A stretch of 64,000 bases of DNA from Hybos culiciformis (taxonomy: Eukaryota; Arthropoda; Insecta; Diptera; Hybotidae): positions 14,921,829 through 14,985,828 of the forward strand of contig OZ023275.1 of assembly GCA_964007475.1 (NCBI GenBank), written 5' to 3'. Shown here piece after piece: positions 37,249 through 46,646 of the stretch. The notes beneath the pieces are model-generated. The model saw only the letters and a program-made list of their open reading frames with translations, was not told where the DNA came from and did not search any database. Both the position numbers and the translations under genes were made by a program. How positions within the stretch are numbered: the first letter of the stretch is position 1; every line of letters starts with the position of its first letter.

Positions 37249-39078
37249 TTATTTTTCAATATTTATTTTATATTCAGATATTTTTTTTTCTAAATCATTT
37301 TTCTTTAATTTATAAAATGATTCTTCTTTTAATTCAAGTGTTTTTAATTTTTTAATTAATTCATCGCAATAACTAATTATACTTAATTTATTTTCAGACG
37401 AAATATTTTCATTATCCATATTTTGCACAGCTGATTTAACATCGCAACATAAATGGTCTAATTCATTTTTAGCAACAGTGGATTCATGTCTTTTTTCATC
37501 ATTTTTTTTATATTCTTTAGCTTCTTGAATCATACCATCAACGACATCTTGACTTAATTGACTTTTATTTTTTGATATTGTTATTTGTTTTTGATTACCA
37601 GCTGTATTTTCAACTGCTGTTACTGTTAAAACACCATTTACATCAATTTCAAATGTTTCGTCAATTTTAGCTACTCCACGAGGTAGCGGTAGAATACCTT
37701 CTAAATGAAATGTAGCTAATAAATGATTATCTGATATCATTGGTCGTTCACCCTCATAAACTTCAATAGTTAAATCAGTTTGATTATCCTCACAAGTTTC
37801 AAATCTTTCAGTTTTTCTAACTGGAATTCTTGTATTACGTTCAATAATAACACTCATTATTCCACCTTCTGCACCCACACCTAATGATAATGCAGTTACA
37901 TCTGATAATACCATATCCTTGAACTTAAAACATCCATCAAGCATTGCACCTTGTATAGCAGCGCCATATGCTACCGCTTCATCTGGATTAATTGACATAT
38001 TTAGCTCTTTTCCACCAAAAAATTTTTTTATTAAATTTTGTATTTGAAGAATTTTTGTTGAACCACCTACTAAAACAATTTCATCGATATTTTCTTTATC
38101 TAATTTAGCACTTTTAAGCACATTTCTCATTGTTTCTAATATTCGATTATACATATCATTGTTCAAATTATTGAATGCAGCACGATTTATTTTTGAACTA
38201 TAATCGATTCCATCAAACAAAACCTCAATATCAATGGGTGTTTCAACACATGAAGATAAATAACGTTTTGCTTCTTCACATTTAGTTCGTAATCGTCGTA
38301 AACATCGCTTATTATTGCTAATATCTGTTTTGTAAGATTCTTTAATTTCTTCAATAAAATATGTTACCATGCGATTATCGAAATCAATACCTCCCAAATG
38401 GGTGTCACCACCAACAGCAATTACTTCAAAATTATTATCGACAATGTTAACTATTGAAACATCAAATGTTCCTCCGCCTAAGTCAAAAACTAAAATATTT
38501 TGTTTATCTCTGATTTTCATATCTGATCCGTAGGCCATAGCTGCTGCAGTAGGTTCGTTAATTATTCTTTTTACATTTAAACCCGCAATTTTGCCAGCAT
38601 CAATTGTAGCTTGTCGTTGAGAATTATTAAAGTAAGCTGGTACTGTTATAACTGCATCTTCTACCTTTGCTCCCAAATAACTTTCAGCTATTTGCTTCAT
38701 TTTCATAAGAACCATAGCTGAAATTTGTTGGGGCAAAAATTCTTTTAGCTCATTTTTCTCCGTAATTTGAATTTTCGGATCTCCATCACTATCGATAATT
38801 TCAAATGGCCAATTCATTTTATCAGATTGAACATATTCATCGGCGTACTTTCGTCCAATTATTCTCTTAATATCGAACACAGTATTGGGCGTATTTGACC
38901 CAGCAAGAACTTTGGCTGCTTCACCTACAATACGTTCAGCTCCCTTAAAAGACACATACGAAGGTGTTGTACGATTTCCTTGATCATTCGCAATTATTTC
39001 AACTTTACCATTTCTATATACGGCTACACATGAATACGTTGTACCCAAATCAATTCCAATAGTTGGAGTTTTAGGCAT
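37249..39078 (-). CDS. Hsp70-C, intronless EEVD-less Hsp70
   Basis: A single open frame of 609 residues. ATP-site motifs are intact ([55 protein letters not shown]). LGGEDFD is altered to LGGIDFD and the linker reads DVTALSLG. Lid helices follow and the protein ends KKISEYKINIEK, with no GGMP repeats or EEVD. It is closest to Hsp70-E by shared peptides (SNNKRCLRRLRTKCEEAKRY, FKDMVLSDVT). A minus-strand TATAAAAG lies about 175 bp upstream of the ATG, with a degenerate heat-shock-like block behind it. Lack of introns is usual for inducible Hsp70 genes. Confidence 0.95.
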   Translation of the reverse strand: MPKTPTIGIDLGTTYSCVAVYRNGKVEIIANDQGNRTTPSYVSFKGAERIVGEAAKVLAGSNTPNTVFDIKRIIGRKYADEYVQSDKMNWPFEIIDSDGDPKIQITEKNELKEFLPQQISAMVLMKMKQIAESYLGAKVEDAVITVPAYFNNSQRQATIDAGKIAGLNVKRIINEPTAAAMAYGSDMKIRDKQNILVFDLGGGTFDVSIVNIVDNNFEVIAVGGDTHLGGIDFDNRMVTYFIEEIKESYKTDISNNKRCLRRLRTKCEEAKRYLSSCVETPIDIEVLFDGIDYSSKINRAAFNNLNNDMYNRILETMRNVLKSAKLDKENIDEIVLVGGSTKILQIQNLIKKFFGGKELNMSINPDEAVAYGAAIQGAMLDGCFKFKDMVLSDVTALSLGVGAEGGIMSVIIERNTRIPVRKTERFETCEDNQTDLTIEVYEGERPMISDNHLLATFHLEGILPLPRGVAKIDETFEIDVNGVLTVTAVENTAGNQKQITISKNKSQLSQDVVDGMIQEAKEYKKNDEKRHESTVAKNELDHLCCDVKSAVQNMDNENISSENKLSIISYCDELIKKLKTLELKEESFYKLKKNDLEKKISEYKINIEK

Positions 39079-39251
39079 TTTAACTTTTTTAATATTTTTA
39101 TTAATTCTTTTGGGGGATTTTTTTAAATTTATAACTCAATAAGCGTAAAATGAATACTGACTTATTTCTTTTAAGCAATGTCTTTTATTTTCAGTTAATT
39201 TTTAACAAAATAATCAAAAATAAAAATACAAATGTACTTGTTTGAATAAGA

Positions 39252-39259
39252 CTTTTATA
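39252..39259 (-). promoter_or_regulatory. Candidate TATA box of Hsp70-C
   Basis: The minus strand reads GTATAAAAG here. About 40 bp further upstream (plus 39290-39314) lies GGTTCGAAACAATTTGCAAG followed by AAATA. Its TTCGAA and AAGAA words recall heat-shock-factor modules, but the 5-bp phasing is imperfect. Inferred only. Confidence 0.3.
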
Positions 39260-40269
39260 CGTACACAATAAATAATGATTAATTGGGATGGTTCGAAACA
39301 ATTTGCAAGAAATACTGTGTGTGTTACAATAATTGAGCATTTTGCGAGTTATTTTTTTGTAGATATTTATATATTATTCAACAGGGCAGTGTAACTATTA
39401 TTAAAAATAGCATAATTTATACGTTAATTATAGTAAAGTTGAAAAGAAAAGTGGTCCAATTAATAGTTGATAATCTTCAATAATTAAATTTTACGTTTTT
39501 ACTTCGTATTAATAACTTGAAAATAGAGATTTTATCATAGTTTTCGAAAAACCTTCATTCAAACGCAATAACAATATCAAAGAAACGCTTTATTCGTTAT
39601 AAGTCAAATAATTGCATTTTTCTATTAGGATAATCAGCTTTCTGAAATTATTTTTTGAACAGTTCCGCCAACAATTGTATGATGAAATTTTTTTTAGGTT
39701 GATAAGATAACAAAAAGTTAGTAGTAGTTGTGTTGTGTGTAGAAGATACAAACAATCATATTTGACCACGTTATTAAAATAGTAAGAAATTAACAATTAA
39801 CTAAATTATGATAAAAATGTAAATTATCGGATTTACTGAAATTTAAATACCAATATAAAAGTTTAGTTAGTAAATATTTGAATATAAAAAAAAATGTATA
39901 AATGTACAAATAAATTGCTAAAGCTAATGCAATTTTACTTATGTGCAAAGACAGAACTAATACATTATAATTTTTATAAACTACCTAGTGAGTCTCTGGC
40001 AGTGTTTTGAATTTTTAATTTTACACATAAATACTCAAATTTTTTGAATTTCTAATGCAGCGTCATCAAATCATTTGAAAAAAAAAGTAAATCAAAATGA
40101 AACAAATTAATTCTTCAATTCGCACTTTCAATAATTTTAATAAATTTTAATTATTTCTTTTTGTATTTTATCTTTAAGTATTTTATTTAAACATATTCAA
40201 GCTGATATTAGACAGCTATAATTTTAGTCTGATAATAATAAATTTATTTAATTTTAACATGTAGATATC

Positions 40270-40376
40270 TGATGTATGTAAGTAAGCTTAATGATGAAAG
40301 TACCGAAGAATTTGACACAAGTCGAAGTTGGTTCACGAAGCAAAGAACCCAAAAACAATTATATAATATTATTCGT
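40270..40376 (+). pseudogene. Fragment of a Tigger/pogo-like transposase (CENP-B type helix)
   Basis: The plus frame through 40287 reads LNDESTEEFDTSRSWFTKQR then TQKQLYNI. This resembles the EEF-x-AS-x-GW-F-x-RF-x-x-R-x-x-LHNI pattern of the second DNA-binding helix region in Tigger-type transposases. No rest of the protein and no termini were recognised. Confidence 0.4.
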
Positions 40377-41104
40377 TCAAAAAAACATTACACAATGTCG
40401 TCTATATGAAATACTGCGTTTCGATGCAGATATTCTGAATTTAATTTTTTTTTTTATTTAAATTAATATAAAGATTCAATACATATAAAATATTAAATCA
40501 AATATTTTAGTTTTATACTAGCAAGAGTTTTACTTTTTATGAAAGTAATTGTACTTATAATATTTATAATAATGTGAGTATGTATTTCAGGATTATTATT
40601 TTATTCATTAATTCGTTTCTGATAAGAAGTAAAAATGATTATCGGAAAGAAAATTGATCTAAAAAAACTATTTAAATAATGTAGGGTTATGCAATATGTA
40701 GGAAGGTATGTCAAAAGTCACATAAAAAATTTATAGTGGTCAATTGCTTTTATTTGTCTCATGGATCAACTTGTTTTATGGATCAATATTAACGTGAATT
40801 AATTGTTACGTGTATTAAACTCACTTGGTTAAATTATTAAATGAATAAAAGATGGTAAAGCTTTAAGTTTATTGAAAAAAAATTTTAGTTTTAAAATAAT
40901 TTGATGTGGAAATAGAAAAACAACAAAATTATTAGTTACGGATACGTTCCAAAAATAATACAGTCCAATAAAATATATAGTTAAGTGTAGTTAAACGTAG
41001 TACATTGTTGCAAATAATAAAATATCGTTTCAAACATAATAATTACAGCAAAAACAACTAATAAAATAAAGGTTTTATATTTGTAAAGTGTGAAATTTTT
41101 TGTT

Positions 41105-41155
41105 TCGTTAGTTAATTGATTATCGTTAGTTAATTGATTATCGTTAGTTAATTGA
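41105..41155. repeat. 18-bp tandem repeat, 2.8 copies
   Basis: TCGTTAGTTAATTGATTA occurs exactly at 41105-41122 and 41123-41140, followed by a partial third copy to 41155. Confidence 0.9.
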
Positions 41156-41993
41156 CACCTGTGCTAGGGCAATGCCAAAATTTAAAAGAACATATCAAAT
41201 GATCTAAGATATTATTATAGGCTTTACTACTTTATTTATAAAATTATTATATAAGTAAAAATTTAATAAATTGTATTTTTTCTTCAAATATAATTAAATT
41301 GATTAATTATTAAATATAGTGGTTAATGGCGTTCCTTTTTCTTTTCAACTTGCATAGGCACTTTCTGTTGCAAAGTTTGTGACTTCACCCTGAAATTTAA
41401 AAAAAAGCACTCACTTATTATTAATTTTCAAGCAAAAATAAAATGAGGTAATTTCAATTTCAAGCGGCAACAAAATTTTACATTGTGTCCATAAATGATA
41501 ACATATACATTATATTGGCATTGTAAGCGCGCTTAGAATTTATATATATAAATACATCTAATTTACATACAAAATATACCTATGTTTTATTCTCAGTCTA
41601 AGCAGCTGTAACTGCGACTGAAGATGAAACATTTATTTTTTTTTTGGTCTTCAAACTTTTGCTTTTGAAAATTTAATTACTGTGTAAAGTATTATTAATA
41701 AGCAAGTTTTCATCGACGCAGTGATATTTATAATTACACATATATTATAAGTAAATCATATATACAATACATATATACTATATATTATATATACAGGTAT
41801 TATGTAAAGTAGTTAAAGATGGAAAAGTATGTTAGAAAACTTTGAAACGGATTCTCTTAATTATTGGTGATAAAAACAATAATAATCTAATATAAGAATA
41901 ATAAAAAATTCGGCTACTAATTTAAAATTATTGTCACGAATTTAATTGTGCCATAACTCCTCAAAAAATTAAAATTACCTTCCTATAATTTTT

Positions 41994-44210
41994 TCAGCAT
42001 ATCTTACATTTTCTTTTAGTGTGAGAATTAGGTGAAGAAATGTTTTTTGAAATTAAATTGCCTATGTGTTCTTCCATCTTTTGATAATCTTTTTTTTTTA
42101 TAGGGTTCCTTTTTAATTCAACAATAATAGCATTATATTGCTCAATAATTAGTTTCTTTTGGGTCGTATCCATATAATAATACCTATTCAATGTACTTTT
42201 CATTTCATCACAACGATTAATTAATTTTTGGGAAGCCATAATTTCATCGAAATCATTATCATCGTTTTCTTCTTCATTTTTATTTTCATCTTTATCAACA
42301 GTTACTTCTGCACAAGGTGAAAGTTGTACATCCTTGTTAGGTTGCTGAAATTTATTTTCTTCATTATCGGTTATTGAGCTAATTTGATCCTCTAAAAGAT
42401 CTTTCAACATAGTTTCCAAAACACATTTTTTTAGATTATAAAAATTATCATCTAATAATTCTGATGATTTTATTATTGTCATAATTTTATTGCATTCATT
42501 AAAAAATGTTTCTTCTCGCAATTCATCCAATTCTAATTCATGATTTCGAATTTGTGACATTTTATTGAGACAATAAACTTCTAAATCATTTTTTATTTCA
42601 AATGCTTTAATTCTATTATTTTCTTCAAATTCTTGTTTCCTTATATCACGAATTATTTCTTCAATTTTTGCATGTGAAAAATTTATAATTGGATTAATTA
42701 CGGCATTTATGTGACGATAATTTTTCGATACCTTAAATACACCATTAATGTCAATTTTAAAATTTATAAGAACTTCTCCATAATAATAACCATCACTGAA
42801 ATCATAAGTACCCAAATAAAGATTATCAAGTTTATTAAAATATTCACCCTCGTAGATTTCAAATGATTTAGTTACTTGAGAAGATGACTTTAATGGTTTA
42901 GGAGAATATAATTTGTAAGTATACTCAAATGGAAATTTAGTATTACGATATTGAATTGTGCAATCTTTTTCATCATAATACAAACGTAATGATCTTGGAA
43001 TAACATCTAATATATTTAATTTTATTGATGCTTCATCTAAATTGGACGCTAATACAGCAGCACCATATGCCCCTGACTCATCTGGATTCATTGTTTTATT
43101 CAATGTTATATTATTGAAAAAATCTTGTAATAATTTTTGAATTTTAGGTATTCGCGATGAGCCACCAATTAATAAAATTTCATTAATATTTGATTTTTCC
43201 ATTTGAGCATCTCTTAGAACTTTTTTAACAATTTCAATAGTTGAATGAAAAAAATGATTATTTAATTCTTCAAATTTAGAACGTGATATAGATGAATAAA
43301 AATCAATATCACTATTTAATGGACTGAGTTCAATATTAGCAGTTGTACTTGATGATAAATTGCGTTTAGCATTTTCACAAGAATTTCTCAATTTTTGTAA
43401 GCGTCGTCTATCAAGTTTCACATTATTATGTTTTTCTTTAATTTCTTTTATAAAATATTTAACCATTTCAATGTCAAAATTTTCACCACCTAAATTAGTG
43501 TCTCCGCCAACGGATTTAACTATAAAATTGTTATTATCGACGCTCATTATAGAAACACTTAACGAACCACTGCCCAAATCATAAATTAAAACATTACGTT
43601 CATATTGTAATCTTTTGTCAAAACCGTAAGCAATAGCAGCAGCGGTTGTGTCATTAATTAAACGTGTTACACTAAGGCCGGCAATATTTGCTGCATCCAT
43701 AGTAATTTTACGTTGAGCATCTGTATAGAATGATGGGACTGTTATTACGGCTTTTGTTATTTGACATCCCAAATGTGATTCTGCAATTTTTTTTAATTTT
43801 AATAAAATCAACCCAAGTATATGTTCTACGTAATAAAAATGATTTTTTTCTCCCAATTTTATTGAATATTTTGGTTTTCCGTTGAAATTTAAAACATGAA
43901 ATAGAAAATTTTCAATCTCTTCCTTTAGTATGAAATCATTAAAATCATGTCCAATAATACGCTTCACATTATCAATTCCATATTGTGGATTAAAATCACG
44001 TTGACTAATTGCTTTTTCTCCAACAATATTTTCTATTTCAATTACAGAATTTCCATCAAGATTTCGTTTAATTTCTTTGAAAGCAACACATGATGGAGTT
44101 GTTCGATTTCCCTGATCATTAGGAATTATTTCAACTTGACCGTGTCTACAAATTGCAACACATGAAAAACTGTTACCCAAATCTATCCCGATTGTTGGTG
44201 AGTTATTCAT
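41994..44210 (-). CDS. Hsp70-D, divergent Hsp70 with altered ATP site, acidic extension and CaaX-like end
   Basis: An intact 738-residue frame with no intron. The N-terminus is plainly Hsp70 (TIGIDLGNSFSCVAI, VKRIIGHDF, ILLIGGSSRIPKI), but ATP-contacting residues differ from its four neighbours. GTT is GNS (13-14). NEPTAAA is NDTTAAA (D187, T188). [10 protein letters not shown] is DLGSGSLSVS (S214, S216, S218). The linker DVTPLSLG is DVIPRSLRL. An insert of about 11 residues sits at 48-60. The substrate domain is recognisable (YEGEY, DINGVFKV) but divergent. Beyond the usual end lies an extension of about 125 residues: an acidic run (ENKNEEENDDNDFDE), a further helical segment, and a basic end TKRKCKIC whose last four residues fit a CaaX box. 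ATP turnover is probably weak or lost; prenylation is inferred. The long intact frame argues against a pseudogene. Confidence 0.93.
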   Translation of the reverse strand: MNNSPTIGIDLGNSFSCVAICRHGQVEIIPNDQGNRTTPSCVAFKEIKRNLDGNSVIEIENIVGEKAISQRDFNPQYGIDNVKRIIGHDFNDFILKEEIENFLFHVLNFNGKPKYSIKLGEKNHFYYVEHILGLILLKLKKIAESHLGCQITKAVITVPSFYTDAQRKITMDAANIAGLSVTRLINDTTAAAIAYGFDKRLQYERNVLIYDLGSGSLSVSIMSVDNNNFIVKSVGGDTNLGGENFDIEMVKYFIKEIKEKHNNVKLDRRRLQKLRNSCENAKRNLSSSTTANIELSPLNSDIDFYSSISRSKFEELNNHFFHSTIEIVKKVLRDAQMEKSNINEILLIGGSSRIPKIQKLLQDFFNNITLNKTMNPDESGAYGAAVLASNLDEASIKLNILDVIPRSLRLYYDEKDCTIQYRNTKFPFEYTYKLYSPKPLKSSSQVTKSFEIYEGEYFNKLDNLYLGTYDFSDGYYYGEVLINFKIDINGVFKVSKNYRHINAVINPIINFSHAKIEEIIRDIRKQEFEENNRIKAFEIKNDLEVYCLNKMSQIRNHELELDELREETFFNECNKIMTIIKSSELLDDNFYNLKKCVLETMLKDLLEDQISSITDNEENKFQQPNKDVQLSPCAEVTVDKDENKNEEENDDNDFDEIMASQKLINRCDEMKSTLNRYYYMDTTQKKLIIEQYNAIIVELKRNPIKKKDYQKMEEHIGNLISKNISSPNSHTKRKCKIC

Positions 44211-46646
44211 TTTTTTTTTTTTTTTGCAAGAATTCTTTTTAAGTTATTTTTTAGTCTGAAAACAACAAGATACAAAATCTCACTAGTAAAATGTGTATTT
44301 TTTTAATTTGAGTCTATAATATTAATAATGTAAAAGCTCTTTTGCCTTTTCATTTTATCAAAAAATATTTCGTTATTGGTATAGGAATAAAAATACAAAT
44401 TTAATTTTGATTTTATTATTTACATTTATGTTATTTTACTCAAAGTTTATTTTGTTATTTACGCACACATTTAGTGTCAAGATATACTTATATCAAACCA
44501 AGATATACTTATATACTTATATCAAATATTTAATAATATAAGTTTCTCAATTCGGAGACGAAATTAAATAAGTTTAATCATATATGCATGTAAGAATATA
44601 AGAATATTTGTCGTAAAGATTACTGTAACTAAACAGAAAATATATATGCAACTTAAAAATTTCCAAGTAAATGATTGCATTGCAATGCAAATAAAGTTTC
44701 GTTAATCTATAGGGTTCAGACAACTAATGTCAACATTTCACTTATGAAACCAAATAGTTCATTGATAATTTTTGACAACTTCTTTTTTAACACAAATGTG
44801 CAGTATTTCAATAATTTGTGGCAAGTTTGATGATTTCTTTAAAAAAAGAATACAGGTATTTCAATTTTATATATATAATTAACGTTCTCTTTTATGAATA
44901 GTAAAGTGAGTTTTTGTACCTATATCTTCCGGTATTTTGGACTAGGTTAAGTTTGGTTTTAAAAATCAAATAACAATTTTGCTACTGGCAAAAATAATAT
45001 AATGTTATCTACCTCTAAATACATACATATAAAATAAAATAAAAAAAGTAAATAAAAATAATATGTTGATAATTTTCCATCATTTTGTATATGTCATGAT
45101 TTCTATTTATATTTAATTTGGAAAATTCTTAAAATCATATTAATTGAATAAAGCAGTTTAAAGAATGAAATCATTCACATTTTAGATTCTAAATTTAGTT
45201 ATTCCCCGAATCATAAAAAAAAAACATATCTTTTTGGTAACTTATAAATTTATATTATACATAAGTAAGTATAAAACAAATTGTAAAGTTGAAATGGTCA
45301 TTTGCAAGCGAAACATTTGATTATACATTTATATGTTTATGTTCACATATATGAAAATAATTTTAATATTTAATTTTCTTTGTATATTGTATTGTATGTA
45401 CCTCGAAAAACGCGAGAATACAAAAAACACAAAAGTAGAAATTAAAAAGTACATTCAAAAATATAAAATAAATATTGGAAAATAGATGAAATTGAATTAT
45501 TATTATTTCTGGTATTTTTCCCAAAAGTTCTGGAAAATTTAATTTATTATCCAACTTCATAAAAAATTTACTAAAAGTCAAATTTGTAATTATGGACGAA
45601 TTGCGCGCTTTTCTACCATTACTAAATTTTTTGAGGCAATCATTTCTAATAACCTTGAACTTTACATAAAATCTATTCTTTCCCCTTTTCAACATGGTTT
45701 CACCAAGAAATCTATAAAAAAATTCACAAAAAAATAAAAGATAAAACTTTAGAAACTGTGTATGTACGTATGAGAGTATTTTTATCGGTTTATGAAATTT
45801 TATTTTGTATGACAAAAGACGAAATTAGAATCAAATAAACACGTCTTACTGCAAAAGACTCAATTAAGTTGAGATTATATGTACATATGTTTGTACTAGT
45901 ATGAAAACGAATTTTTTTATTTTATAATAATTTTCGAATGAAAAGTTTCGTATGTTTTGAATGTTAAAACATATTTTAATGCGATAAAAGAATTATATTT
46001 TTTTTTCAATTGGTAATTAATTATTATGTAAAAATTATATGTAGATTAGATAGATATATATCAGTAAGGGTAGAATTTCAATTTTTAGTCGAGGTGAAAG
46101 TACATTACTCATGTTTTCATTGTGGACGGACGGACGGTCGGACAGACATTTAATGAAAATTCAAAATACGATTAAAACAATCGTTTTAAACCTATGTCAC
46201 TAGAAGAATGGTAGGTAGACGATATCCATTTGTTTGAACCCACAATTTTCATTAGTTTTTAACAAAATTGGTTAACAATTTTTTTTTGCATTTTCTTGAA
46301 GTGCTTCATAGAAATATACAATACACAAACAGTTTTTTTTGCAACGAAAACTCAATGAAACTAACTTTCGATCGAATCAGATTTTAATAAAAGTCTGATC
46401 TTCAATTGAATATATGAATTTAATTCCTTTTCAAAATGATCCAACGCGATCCGAACATTATTATTTAAATTTTATATTTTTTAAATTCAAGTATCGATAT
46501 GAATACATTCACGTATTTATTTGATTTACAAATAATGTGATAAGATTTTTTTAGTTAAACAATATTATAATTATGTACCTAAAATGAAAATTTATTAAGT
46601 ATGTCTTATCTTTTTAAATTCACATTTTTCTTATAATAGAAAATTT
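44211..46646. other. Intergenic between Hsp70-D and Hsp70-E
   Basis: AT-rich, with a small tandem of AAGATATACTTATATCAAA words (about 44480-44527), a GGACGGACGG-rich word (about 46123-46145) and a LINE fragment (45579-45737). No host gene was seen. Confidence 0.5.
45579..45737 (+). pseudogene. Fragment of a non-LTR retrotransposon reverse transcriptase
   Basis: The plus frame 45579-45737 reads QICNYGRIARFSTITKFFEA, then IISNNLELYIKSILSPFQHG and FTKKS. This is the NYR-x-I-x-L-x-x-x-x-K-x-FE ... I-L-x-x-x-QHGF segment of LINE reverse transcriptase (Jockey/CR1-like group). The preceding PKSSGKF (about 45517-45540) fits the upstream P-x-KSG block in another frame. The remainder is lost. An overlapping 150-codon frame on the other strand (45363-45815) is a shadow. 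Confidence 0.7.

Larger units (their letters stand above)
39079..41993. other. Intergenic between Hsp70-C and Hsp70-D
   Basis: AT-rich. It contains a TATA candidate for Hsp70-C, a short transposase-like fragment (40270-40376) and an 18-bp tandem repeat (41105-41155). No host gene was seen. Confidence 0.5.

Noticed and set aside
41105..41155. CRISPR-like direct repeats
   Set aside because: Contiguous 18-bp tandem units without spacers in a eukaryotic genome.
45363..45815. 150-codon minus-strand ORF as a membrane protein
   Set aside because: It is antisense to a recognisable LINE reverse transcriptase fragment and its Phe/Ile/Lys richness reflects base composition.
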